From positions 1-64,000 of the forward strand of contig NZ_RQGD01000020.1 in NCBI RefSeq assembly GCF_004770745.1: a stretch of 64,000 nucleotides of DNA. Direction: 5' to 3'. The translations under genes and the position numbers were made by a program. The stretch comes from Leptospira ognonensis (GTDB lineage Bacteria > Spirochaetota > Leptospiria > Leptospirales > Leptospiraceae). Positions 19,737-28,453 of the stretch are shown one piece after another; position 1 is the stretch's first letter, and each line of letters opens with the position of its first letter. The notes beneath the pieces were generated by a model. The model saw only the letters and a program-made list of their open reading frames with translations. It had not been told where the DNA came from and searched no databases.

Positions 19737-19750
19737 AAAGTGCGCACTTT
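19737..19750. promoter_or_regulatory. 14-bp perfect palindrome in divergent promoter region
   Basis: AAAGTGCGCACTTT is a perfect inverted repeat in the 125-nt gap between the divergent exporter operon and the FecR-domain gene. It is followed at once by TTGACT (19751-19756), a possible -35 element for the rightward gene. The position fits an operator for a dimeric regulator controlling one or both directions. No regulator gene is adjacent. Confidence 0.45.
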
Positions 19751-19790
19751 TTGACTTGAAAGTCCTCCAAAGCTTTGCAATATCTTCTGT

Positions 19791-20510
19791 ATGAAGTTCA
19801 TCCTTGTTTCCTTATTTGCGAGTGCTTTCCTATTTCCACTTTTTTCCGAAGAAGTCGGTGTCGTCTCTTTCGTTCAAGGTAAAATCCTTTTAACGGGACC
19901 CAGAGCTAAAGCAGGTGGGGAAAGCGTGCGCATCAATCAAATCTTAAAAAAAGAGGATACCATAGAAACAAAAGATGGAGTCTGCGAAATCCAACTCGCA
20001 ACCCAAGCGACGATCCGCATGGAAAAATTTTCGAAATTATCTCTTGTCAATCTTCTGGATCCTAAAACAAAACAGACTACCGTGAGAGCGTATTCGGGAA
20101 AGTTGTTTGTGAAAGCTCACAAACAAAGTTCCTCAGGACAAAATAAGTTAACGGTCACGAGTCCAAGTTTTGTCGCAGGAGTGCGCGGAACCGAATTCAT
20201 CGTAGCCTTGCCCGATGCGGGCGGAGTGAACTCTGACTTAAAACTACCGGATGGAGTTTACGTCAATGAAGGTACAGTCGCGGTTCAAAAAGATGAAAAG
20301 AGCAAGGAAATTCTCGTTAAAGAAAATGAAGAGATTGTTGTCACAGGTAAGGAACTCATAAAACAAATGCTTGCCGATTATGCAAAAGAGAAAATGAAAA
20401 TTTTTGAATCCTTAGATCAGATAAAAGAAGAAAACTATAAATTAATTCGGGATCAAGCATTGAAGAATGAAGAAACCATGAATCAGATGAAAGGGAAACA
20501 AAACGAATGA
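19791..20510 (+). CDS. FecR-domain periplasmic protein
   Basis: Signal peptide (FILVSLFASAFLFPLFS) then a FecR domain: GVVSFVQGKILLTGP, a 'gv.ei.l.....irme..s.l.l' segment and the conserved VTSPSFVAGVRGTEFIV strand-turn (residues ~118-134). The C-terminal ~60 residues form a charged helix (EKMKIFESLDQIKEENYKLI) that may be a coiled coil. In ferric-citrate systems FecR relays a signal to a sigma factor, but stand-alone spirochaete FecR proteins lack the sigma/TonB partners, as here, and their role is open. Its stop overlaps the DUF4384 gene start by 4 nt (ATGA). Confidence 0.85.
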   Translation: MKFILVSLFASAFLFPLFSEEVGVVSFVQGKILLTGPRAKAGGESVRINQILKKEDTIETKDGVCEIQLATQATIRMEKFSKLSLVNLLDPKTKQTTVRAYSGKLFVKAHKQSSSGQNKLTVTSPSFVAGVRGTEFIVALPDAGGVNSDLKLPDGVYVNEGTVAVQKDEKSKEILVKENEEIVVTGKELIKQMLADYAKEKMKIFESLDQIKEENYKLIRDQALKNEETMNQMKGKQNE

Positions 20511-21412
20511 AAAAATATTTATGGACCTTTGCCATTCTTACAATTTCCACATTAGCCGATTCATCACCTAACGTAAAACCAGTTTATCGTTATGCTTTTT
20601 ATACTCTATCTACTTCCGCAGAAAGTTTGGAACTTTTACAGCATATAAAAGCGCAGGTCATAGCAACAAATCGTGGCGATGCCATTTTACAAACTAATTG
20701 GACGTTACCATATGAATTAACAAGCAAAGAAAACGGAGAAATGAATTTAAATGAATTAAAAAAACTACATCCATTAGAAAATCCTGAAAAAATCATCATA
20801 TCACAATCTAATAACGGAGTCACTCAGCTTCAAATGGTGGATATAGAATCATCAAAGATAGAATATAAAAATTCTCTCCCGGATTCTGTTTCTAAATCCT
20901 TGCTCCAGGACTTTTATGCATACCTGGATAAAAAAAATATCTACCTTGCCATTTCGGAAAGAAAGTCTTCTCCTTCTGCGCCCATAAAGTTTTCGCAACT
21001 GAAGGCAAAATATGTAGCAGGCGAGCCAATCCGATTTGAACTCGAGGCAACTGGGGACAGTTACGTCTATGTTGTATTTATACCTGAATCGAAAAGTGCC
21101 GAACCTTTATTACTTTTTCCGAATCCGAACCAATCGGTAAATTATTTGAAAAAAGGGGAGCGTATCATGATACCGGAAAATAATTTGCTTCTGAAAGCCT
21201 CGCCGCCTTATGGACATGATAAGATCAAAGTATTTGCTTCAAAAGAAGAATGGACAGATTTCCAATTTAAAAATCAAAAAGGAGAATCCTTTTTTAAACT
21301 TTTACCTCCCGCCCTTACGGGAACGAAATCGGTCTCCTTACCTGACCTTATGGCAAGAACCATTTTAAATACACAAGTGACCGAATGGGATTTAGAAATC
21401 TCACCTAACTAA
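20507..21412 (+). CDS. DUF4384-domain exported protein
   Basis: Signal peptide (YLWTFAILTISTLADS), an N-terminal ~150-residue region without a recognised fold, then a DUF4384-type beta-sandwich (residues ~165-270). Its markers are the sequence 'GEPIRFELEATGDSYVYVV', the LLFPNPNQSVNYLKKGERI stretch and the MIPENNLLLKASPPYGHDKIKVFAS strand. DUF4384 modules are commonly found fused or adjacent to caspase-like proteases and FecR or kinase domains in other bacteria; here a caspase-like operon converges on this gene (22 nt between the two stops). Co-translation with the FecR protein is implied by the ATGA overlap. Function unknown. Confidence 0.75.
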   Translation: MKKYLWTFAILTISTLADSSPNVKPVYRYAFYTLSTSAESLELLQHIKAQVIATNRGDAILQTNWTLPYELTSKENGEMNLNELKKLHPLENPEKIIISQSNNGVTQLQMVDIESSKIEYKNSLPDSVSKSLLQDFYAYLDKKNIYLAISERKSSPSAPIKFSQLKAKYVAGEPIRFELEATGDSYVYVVFIPESKSAEPLLLFPNPNQSVNYLKKGERIMIPENNLLLKASPPYGHDKIKVFASKEEWTDFQFKNQKGESFFKLLPPALTGTKSVSLPDLMARTILNTQVTEWDLEISPN

Positions 21413-21434
21413 ATTAACATACTAGTTTTGATGA

Positions 21435-23147
21435 TTACCAGCGGATTTCTTCAATAATGTTATAGGAAGCATTTGAATACTGACCACCTATGTAATAGGC
21501 TCTGTTTTCATTTGGTATTTTTGTGAGAGTGCCCGAAGACTTGGGATAATTTAATTTTCCAATTTGACGCGATTTGTTTTTTTCCCAATCAATTAACTCA
21601 ATGCTGTCTGTGACATTGGCGCCAATGAGACCACCAATGATGATATCCTGCGTCTCGCCATATTCCAAATTCGAAAATCCTGAGCGCCCAGCCTGTTCCA
21701 TTACAAATTCAGATGTTTTGGTATTTAAGGCCAGATTCCATTTTTGAGCACTATCCGATTGTCCCGCAAATCGAAAATCTTCCGAACCGATCTTACAAAC
21801 TACATTTCCAATCGCATCTACAGAACTACTAACGGTTGCTATACCTGAACTCACATTAAAAGTTTCAATGGCATCTGTTCCCGTTGCGCCGCCAAAAACA
21901 GAAAAGGTGGAATCATTACTAGAACAAATGGAAGCTTTTGCTGTCCTTGATTTTTGCATATTGAAAGAGGCACTAAACGCATTAGAACTTTCAGAATATT
22001 TTTCTATTGAATTTGAACCGGTACCGGTGCCGCCAATTATATAATGGATAGAACCTATCGTATGCGTTAAGAAATCTCGCCTTTGCGCCGTTAGATTCGG
22101 TCCACTTGAAAAGGTTTCAGAAATTGGATCAAATAAAAAGGAAGTAGCTACATTCACACTCGATGCATTCACTCCGCCTACGATCAGAATTTTCTGATTC
22201 GAAAGTAAAACGGCCCGATGCAAAGAAAGAGCAGGCGCAATGCCTGCTGACCAAGAGATTAAATTTTCAATTTGAAGCGTTTCAGGGTTAAATATTTCAA
22301 GTGTATTTAATGCAGTGGTGGCACTGTTGGTAACCCGTCCTCCAAAGACATAAATCTTCCCATTAAAATAGACACTCGCATGATTCCTTCGTCCTTGGGA
22401 TAAATTTGCTACGATTCTTGCTCCAATCATATTAATTTTTACAAGAGAGTCACTGAGTGTATTGCCCGACATATCCGTTATATTTCGTAAAGTTAAGGTA
22501 ACCTCGCCTCCGTTTCGATTAACGTTTCCTAGAATAAAGATTCGGATTTTATTTCCATCTAACTTCGCAATTTCTGAAATGATTAAATCACCTCCTCCGA
22601 TTCCCCCAAAAGAATAGTTCCCGACTGCCAAATGGTTTTTCATCGGCTCGGAATACTCTAATTCGATGAAACCTTTATCAAAATCACTTAAACCGACAAG
22701 ACTCGTTCCGAATTCTGTTTTGACAGTGGGGTTGGTCTTATCTACCGTAATCTCATAGTTTGGTTCTGAAAGGGTTCTACCATTTGTGTCCAATAAAAAA
22801 TCAAAATTGATTTGGATTTTTCCTTCCGTAACGGTTTCCAATGGCAGTAACTCTAGCTTAAAATTGTCCTTTCTAATCAAACTAAAATTCTTTTCCAATT
22901 CTGCGTGAGAATCGGTATTGATAGGTTGCAAAATTGTTTGGCATTCTATGACTATAGAACTTACGGTTTGGACGATCGCGCCATTCTCAGGTGAGAATTT
23001 ACAATTTAAATTTCTAGGATTCAATAACAGCTGTGTCATTAAACTAACATTATTTGCTTCCATATCATTGGGACTCACAGATGGATTGATTTTACAATGA
23101 TACATCAGGATGAAAACAAAGAGGATGAAAATCTTATTTCGTTTCAT
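21435..23147 (-). CDS. Kelch-repeat lipoprotein with Ig-like N-terminal domain (paralogue 3)
   Basis: Signal peptide ending in LMYHC (Cys18), an N-terminal region with a Big_5/SbsA-like Ig domain (FIELEYSEPMKNHLAVGNYSF), then a C-terminal kelch beta-propeller. Clear blade motifs are RRNHASVYFNGKIYVFGG, LHRAVLLSNQKILIVGG, RRDFLTHTIGSIHYIIGG and the closing SGTLTKIPNENRAYYIGG. Kelch propellers bind proteins or carbohydrates. It is the last of three tandem paralogues of nearly equal length; its ATG overlaps the preceding paralogue's stop by 14 nt. Envelope location is predicted from the lipobox; ligand unknown. Confidence 0.85.
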   Translation of the reverse strand: MKRNKIFILFVFILMYHCKINPSVSPNDMEANNVSLMTQLLLNPRNLNCKFSPENGAIVQTVSSIVIECQTILQPINTDSHAELEKNFSLIRKDNFKLELLPLETVTEGKIQINFDFLLDTNGRTLSEPNYEITVDKTNPTVKTEFGTSLVGLSDFDKGFIELEYSEPMKNHLAVGNYSFGGIGGGDLIISEIAKLDGNKIRIFILGNVNRNGGEVTLTLRNITDMSGNTLSDSLVKINMIGARIVANLSQGRRNHASVYFNGKIYVFGGRVTNSATTALNTLEIFNPETLQIENLISWSAGIAPALSLHRAVLLSNQKILIVGGVNASSVNVATSFLFDPISETFSSGPNLTAQRRDFLTHTIGSIHYIIGGTGTGSNSIEKYSESSNAFSASFNMQKSRTAKASICSSNDSTFSVFGGATGTDAIETFNVSSGIATVSSSVDAIGNVVCKIGSEDFRFAGQSDSAQKWNLALNTKTSEFVMEQAGRSGFSNLEYGETQDIIIGGLIGANVTDSIELIDWEKNKSRQIGKLNYPKSSGTLTKIPNENRAYYIGGQYSNASYNIIEEIRW

Positions 23148-24957
23148 AAACCCAAACTGAATTGCTCGAAGGATTCGAAAGATTCAAACCACCAGCAATT
23201 TTAATGTATCCTGAAAAATTAGTCGCACCGCCAAAAATATAATGTTTGTTGCCTAGAGATACCGTCGCATTGCAAAATTTTGGTTCTGGAATTTGTATGC
23301 CTTGCTTAAAATTTTTATAATCCTTATTAAAATGTATTACTTTTTCCAAGGGTGCAGAACTACTATTGCCACTAATTCCAGATAGGATGCTGTGATAACG
23401 AGTGTCCGATGAAAAAACAGTTTGACCTAAGGATTTTTCCAATCCGCCGATTGTGCTAATAGCATTCGTCTCCTTATTGAAAATTTGTACGTTTAAAGAG
23501 CGTAAACCGGAACCCAAAAGGAAATTTTCTCCGGAGACCGCCACAAAACTTTCGACATAATTATTCTGAAGAGTTTTAAGTGTAACCACTGATTGGTTTG
23601 TTAAATCATAACTTAACAAAGAAAAGTTATAAGCAGTCGTTGCATCCAACCTATCAATCAGTCCACCGAAAACTAGAATTTTCCCATCGCTCGAACCAAT
23701 GGCTGTATGCGAGTGAAGATTGGTAGGTAAGGTAGAGGTTGCCGTAGTAAAAGAGTTACTCTGCGGAGACAAGGTTTCAATGGCATTGGAAATTCGAATA
23801 TCGGCAGTAATATTTGATACGACTGTCATACCGCCTGTAATAACGACTGTTCCATCTGAGAGCTGCACGCTGCCAAAATTAGTCCTCGGTTGGTTCAAGG
23901 ATGACCCTACGCTCACGGTATCCGTCACGGGATCATAGAGATATGCATTAACACTGACAACTCCAAATTTACCAATCGCCGATGGAAAATACGAGTTCTC
24001 ATATCCACCAACAAGAAGGATTTTACCATTTCTCAGTTTGAAGGATTTATGATAGAACAAAGGCTTGGTTAAGGTAGAATTTACCAATCGAAAAGATTCG
24101 GTTTTAGTATTAAACACTTCTAATGTATTCGAGATTACACTTGAGTTGATCCCTCCACTCAGTAAAATATTTTATTCATCTATGGCAATAGCAGAAAAAT
24201 CGCACCGCCGTTCAATCATGTTGCCTACATTTCGAAAACCATAAACATTGATTATGATTTCCTCACTGGGTACCAAGATGCCCGCATAATCTCTTACACG
24301 TCGAGGGATCACTTTTATGATCATTGGTTTGTCTGTATAGGATTGAAAGAATAGACGATAGTTCATTTCATCCGATTTTAAAATTTTTAAAACCTGAATC
24401 TCACTTGGATCTGAAAAAATGAATTCATAATTTGATAAGTCCTCTGCACCAACGACAGCTTCCGAATAAGTGAGGATCACATTTCCCTCAGACAAATCGA
24501 CCGAATGCACATTTTGCATCTTGCTTTCTGTTGTTATAGAAGGTACATTTTGATCCAAAACCCAAAATGCTTCGCTAGCAGGAGGAGTTAGGTTGTATTT
24601 AGTTTTGAGATTTACTAGATCAAGAGAAAATTTTCCTTCCTCTCCCTGAAACGAGATTTCGTAGGATTTGTTAGAAACTTTAACAAGCGTATAATCGATT
24701 CTAATTGCATTATTATAAAGAATCAAATCTTCTTTGGATAGATCCGAAACTTCATACTTTAACATAATTGCGATTTTTGACAAATCATTTGTCACTGTTC
24801 CCAATTGGGGAACAAAGGATATATCGGAAGAATTCTGAAAGATAAGCAAATTGGAAAAAAGGCTATTTGCTGAGGAAGGATCAATTCCATTTAATTTCGG
24901 ATCTATCCTACAACTTAAGAGGAAAATAATCAAAGTAAATAATATCCGTTTACTCAT
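23134..24957 (-). pseudogene. Kelch-repeat lipoprotein (paralogue 2) interrupted by an in-frame TAA
   Basis: Reads as one gene split by a single stop codon. From ATG 24957 (MSKRILFTLIIFLLSC, lipobox Cys) a lipoprotein with Ig-like domain runs to TAA at 24172-24174. The same frame, with no shift, continues as N-I-L-L-S-G-G-I-N-S-S through the full kelch propeller to 23134. The residues on either side of the stop form a normal kelch blade, so one sense codon (AAA, GAA or CAA) has become TAA. Total length without the stop is ~606 codons, like the neighbours (594 and 570). A GTG at 24117 could restart the C-terminal part, but without a signal peptide. Either a recent pseudogene, a sequencing error, or a readthrough site. 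The ATG overlaps the upstream gene's stop (ATGAGTAA). Confidence 0.85.
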
Positions 24958-26734
24958 TGTATTCAATGACCTCCATAGCAGGAGTGTCTCTGGAATTTGC
25001 ACTGGATGTATTTCCTTGGCTGCCACCAACGATTAAAATTTTATTGGCAGAAAGAGGAATGGTGCAGTGACCATAACGTGCATTTTTTAAACTACCGATT
25101 CGTATGGATACGTTATTTACTGATCCAATCAAACGGATGTCACTTCTAGACTGCGATTCAATAGGACTATTTAAAAATCCTCCTATATCCAATATATGGT
25201 TCTCTCCCCATGTCACGGAACCTGCATAATGTGTTCCATTGTCCGCGACAGATAATGCTTCAAATTTGGAAGTGTTGGCTTTCCATTTTTCAGGAACAGC
25301 GATTCCATTTTTTCCACCAATCGCGAGCAATTCATTGCCAACATTTACAATCCGAAGAAGACTTCTTGCCACTGATAGCTTACCTTCTGTTCGTATCGAA
25401 TAAGGAGATGTTAATGAAATCGTTTCAATAGAATCTGTGGGTAAATTATTGCTGATCTCACCCCCACCAATCCATAATTTGGATTGATATTTCGTAAACC
25501 CAAAACCTTCTCTTCCTAGAGCAAGGGAAGGTCCGACTGAGATCGTATTTAAGTTTGGATTGATGATACTAGTCGATGTGTGCTTGGATGCAGCAGCTGA
25601 TTGTCCGCCAAATACGAGTATATTATTATCATCAGTTAATACCGAATCATGTGAATACCGAACAGCCGGCAGAGTAAAAGAGGCATTCGACGATAAAAAA
25701 GGGCTAACACGAATCCACTCTGCCGTATTCAAACGGTTAGTAGTGGTGTCTGATCCTTTTAATCCCCCCGCAACCAAAATACGGCCGTCCGTGGCAGCCG
25801 TGGCCGAGAAAAAGACTCTTGCTGTGTTTAAATTTCCTATTAGCGATGAACTGAAGTCTGTTAGATTCACCTTCTCTACGGTAGTCGAAGGAATTCCATT
25901 CTGCCAACCACCAATAACGAGCAATTCGGAACTATTGATTCTTACGCACTGACTAAAAGTTCTCGGAACCAAAAGATCGCCGATCTCTTTGATCACGGGG
26001 ATCTTGAAGTTAAATGTAGACTGAATGAAATGATTATTCGTATCTTTTATATTTGCAACTTGCAAGGATAGATTGCTATAATTTGCATCTGGAATTCCAA
26101 GGAGGGAAAGTCGATATAACGTTTCGGAAATCTTTACTGATTTTACTATGACAAGAGTTCCTTTGGCACTTCCACTAAAGGTAAAGTTATTGGCATTCTC
26201 AGCGCCTAAAACCTTTTCACTGAAATTTACATCTATATATTTATCAAGAATGAATTTTGGATACTCACCAACCTGATTTAATACAGTTACTGATGGCTCA
26301 CTGGAATCAACCAAATAGGTAAGACTGAGTGTATTGATAGGCAAATCAGCACTTACACCTTGAACTAAAAAAATTATCTTTAATTCGCCTTGCCAATCCT
26401 GACTTATAAAATTAATTTTAATACTTTGTCTGTCTATAAATTCAAAGGTAAAATCAGAGAATACGTTCTCATTTAAGCTCATTTCTATTTTCGTTTTCGA
26501 TATGTCTCTATTTTCATTTAGCGATTTAAAAATGATGCTTGTCGGAACGGATGAGAGTGTCCCTTCTTTAGGATCCACATCATATGAAAATTGGTTTAGT
26601 AGAGTTGAGACTAAAGAAGCTGATATATAATCTTTGCTATTCGGATCTGTCAGTCGACTGACATCCTGAACGGAACATTGAAATAAAAAGAAGATTATAA
26701 ATAGTAATTTAAAACGAAGTTTGAAAAAACACAT
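24950..26734 (-). CDS. Kelch-repeat lipoprotein with Ig-like N-terminal domain (paralogue 1)
   Basis: Signal peptide with lipobox LFQC (Cys20). Residues ~150-250 are a Big_5-like Ig module (IDVNFSEKVLGAENANNFTFSG) and residues ~255-594 a kelch propeller (SSELLVIGGWQNG; TDGRILVAGGLKGS; TDDNNILVFGGQSA; VGNELLAIGGKNG; SANKILIVGGSQG). Intact and first of the three tandem paralogues. It overlaps the end of the caspase-like gene by 26 nt, so translation of both is probably coupled. The three copies differ clearly in sequence, so the duplication is not recent. Confidence 0.86.
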   Translation of the reverse strand: MCFFKLRFKLLFIIFFLFQCSVQDVSRLTDPNSKDYISASLVSTLLNQFSYDVDPKEGTLSSVPTSIIFKSLNENRDISKTKIEMSLNENVFSDFTFEFIDRQSIKINFISQDWQGELKIIFLVQGVSADLPINTLSLTYLVDSSEPSVTVLNQVGEYPKFILDKYIDVNFSEKVLGAENANNFTFSGSAKGTLVIVKSVKISETLYRLSLLGIPDANYSNLSLQVANIKDTNNHFIQSTFNFKIPVIKEIGDLLVPRTFSQCVRINSSELLVIGGWQNGIPSTTVEKVNLTDFSSSLIGNLNTARVFFSATAATDGRILVAGGLKGSDTTTNRLNTAEWIRVSPFLSSNASFTLPAVRYSHDSVLTDDNNILVFGGQSAAASKHTSTSIINPNLNTISVGPSLALGREGFGFTKYQSKLWIGGGEISNNLPTDSIETISLTSPYSIRTEGKLSVARSLLRIVNVGNELLAIGGKNGIAVPEKWKANTSKFEALSVADNGTHYAGSVTWGENHILDIGGFLNSPIESQSRSDIRLIGSVNNVSIRIGSLKNARYGHCTIPLSANKILIVGGSQGNTSSANSRDTPAMEVIEYNE

Positions 26735-28070
26735 ACGTCTTATCCTCTATAAGATTAGCTGAGGAGCTAAGGATGCGCTCTCTGGAAAAGGTAGCACCAA
26801 TCATTCTTTCCGTTGGATCTCTCTTTAAAAAATAAAAATCGATGATATTGTAAACTTGATAGATTAGAAAAAGATTTCCAACGGTTTCCATTTGTTTGAT
26901 AGCAGATTGGTATTCTTCACGAGGTCTGGCGATAAGAGTTTCATTGATCAAATATGTCTCAAGGAGTTGGCTCGAAGGCGGAAGCCCAGGCGTTTCAAGA
27001 TATTCTCTTTTCGTTTCCTGGAGATGAAAATAGCTATAAGTCATTAGACCGTACAGAAATCCACTCCCCCACATCATATATTTTCCCTTTGTCGTTTCCC
27101 CTCGAGAATACTGCCCCCAACCAGGAAATGCCAAGCTTTGGAGCAAGTAACGTGAGCTATATGGATCATTTATTTTTAAATCAGCAATACTAAACTCAGG
27201 ATTACTTGCATGCGTTATGATTTGGTCATCCGATTTCTCACCAAAATACTTCACATAAGGCTTTTGATTCTTTTTGTTTTCACTTGACCAATCTTTAAGT
27301 GCATTCGTTACATAATCACTTAACTCAGTAAAGGTTATTTCTGCGTTAAAATTTGAATCGGCGCGTCCTTCCATTCCATATATCAAATATTTGGTAAAAA
27401 CTCCATAGGCAGATTTGTCATCTTCATAACTAAAGTAACCAAGCTTCGTGGAATAGAAAACTGCTACTTGATCGACATCCGAAAAGGAAACATTGGATAA
27501 AAATTTCGGTCCAATCAGTTGTGTTGTTTTGTCAGGGTTACGGCAGGCATCCAAGATAAACAAAACTTTCTTTAAACCTTTCGCACGTGTCCTCGCGAGA
27601 AGATCATCCACAGAGATAGATGTTCCTATGATACTTTTTAAACTAGAGTCTGATGTAAGTAAGTAATTTTTCTCATCATAATCTGTCATACCATGGCCAG
27701 AAAAATAAAAGACCAAACTATCTCCTGATTCCATTTCATCAAGCATCCGGTCAAACTCAGCTTCAATCTCATACTTTGACTGCGATTGGGGGCTTTGTCC
27801 GATTGTTTGGATCTGTTTAAAATTACCATACTTGAGAAGGACTTTTGCTACGCCAGCCGCATCATTTTCTGCTTTATCTAAGTTTCCAATATTCGGATCA
27901 TTATAATTATTGATTCCGATAACGAACGCAAATTTATTTCCTTCTTCTTTACGACGATTGTTATCTTCTGATATGCCTTTTTTTTTTGTCTGTGCATCCA
28001 AAGGATACTCGGTCAAAAAAAGAACCAGAAGTAAAAACAAAGGAGTGAGTCGATTCGAGAATGGCAGCAT
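26709..28070 (-). CDS. Exported caspase-like (C14) protease fused to a DUF5683 membrane domain
   Basis: A signal peptide (LFLLLVLFLTEYPLDA) is followed by a caspase/metacaspase p20-like domain, residues ~46-290. It starts FAFVIGINNYND and has the catalytic dyad His126 in FYFSGHGMTD and Cys176 in FILDACRNPD; both are intact. After a short linker comes a DUF5683 region (from ~residue 306, LQSLAFPGWGQYSRGETTKGKYM) with a membrane-associated helix pair and a later segment with FLIYQVYNIIDFYFL. The caspase domain is thus predicted on the periplasmic side. It heads an operon of three kelch lipoproteins, which could be substrates, sensors or partners. The exported caspase-DUF5683 fusion is unlike cytoplasmic defence caspases. 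Substrate unknown. Confidence 0.88.
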   Translation of the reverse strand: MLPFSNRLTPLFLLLVLFLTEYPLDAQTKKKGISEDNNRRKEEGNKFAFVIGINNYNDPNIGNLDKAENDAAGVAKVLLKYGNFKQIQTIGQSPQSQSKYEIEAEFDRMLDEMESGDSLVFYFSGHGMTDYDEKNYLLTSDSSLKSIIGTSISVDDLLARTRAKGLKKVLFILDACRNPDKTTQLIGPKFLSNVSFSDVDQVAVFYSTKLGYFSYEDDKSAYGVFTKYLIYGMEGRADSNFNAEITFTELSDYVTNALKDWSSENKKNQKPYVKYFGEKSDDQIITHASNPEFSIADLKINDPYSSRYLLQSLAFPGWGQYSRGETTKGKYMMWGSGFLYGLMTYSYFHLQETKREYLETPGLPPSSQLLETYLINETLIARPREEYQSAIKQMETVGNLFLIYQVYNIIDFYFLKRDPTERMIGATFSRERILSSSANLIEDKTYVFFQTSF

Positions 28071-28117
28071 ATAATTTTAAGGTAAATGACCCATCCGAAT
28101 CATTTCATGTATATCCT

Positions 28118-28148
28118 ATTGTATCTCGTTCGCTTGGTTCTTTGTCAA
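28118..28148 (-). promoter_or_regulatory. Candidate promoter of the caspase/kelch operon
   Basis: On the minus strand a perfect -35 TTGACA (28143-28148) is followed after 19 nt by TACAAT (28118-28123), giving a predicted 5' leader of ~40 nt before the caspase ATG at 28070. The spacer is 1-2 nt longer than optimal. Confidence 0.4.
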
Positions 28149-28160
28149 ACTAGATTCCGA

Positions 28161-28214
28161 AAACGAAACCAAATTCAATTTCAAAATGTCAAACGAAACC
28201 AAATGATTTTGGTT
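28161..28214. repeat. 14-nt direct repeat plus 7-bp hairpin in divergent intergenic region
   Basis: AAACGAAACCAAAT occurs at 28161-28174 and again at 28191-28204, exactly 30 nt apart. The second copy merges into a perfect hairpin AACCAAA-TGAT-TTTGGTT (28197-28214). It lies between the divergent caspase/kelch operon and the small lipoprotein gene at 28263, where an operator or a transcript hairpin could act. Confidence 0.45.
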
Positions 28215-28262
28215 GGAAAGAAAACTTGACATCTTATAAGAATTCAATCAAATTAATGAATT

Positions 28263-28451
28263 ATGAAACGAATTTTCAGCATAACATTTATCATTCTTCT
28301 TTTTTCCGGGATAGCAGTTTGCAAGAAATCGAACCAGAACCAGGATAAAAATCCCCTTCTCCTCTTTGGACTTCTTCTCACCCAAAATTCATCTGCGTGT
28401 ACTCCACAATCTGGCTTTACGATTTGTATTCCTAAGGGAATCGCGGAGTAA
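28263..28451 (+). CDS. Small lipoprotein
   Basis: A 62-residue precursor with a classic lipoprotein signal (MKRIFSITFIILLFSGIAVC, Cys20) leaving a ~42-residue mature peptide that contains two more Cys residues (ACTPQ...TICIP), perhaps disulfide-bonded. No family recognised. Its stop is 2 nt before the next gene, so the two form an operon. Similar short lipoproteins preceding larger exported proteins are common in Leptospira-like genomes (general knowledge), but no function can be given. Confidence 0.7.
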   Translation: MKRIFSITFIILLFSGIAVCKKSNQNQDKNPLLLFGLLLTQNSSACTPQSGFTICIPKGIAE

Positions 28452-28453
28452 GT

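Noticed and set aside
24118..24174. Frameshift or two independent kelch genes at 24172
   Set aside because: The frame is the same on both sides and the flanking residues complete one kelch blade, so it is a nonsense codon in one gene rather than a frameshift or a gene boundary.
28161..28204. CRISPR-like repeat pair
   Set aside because: Only two short copies, no third unit, no cas genes; treated as a direct repeat in a regulatory region.
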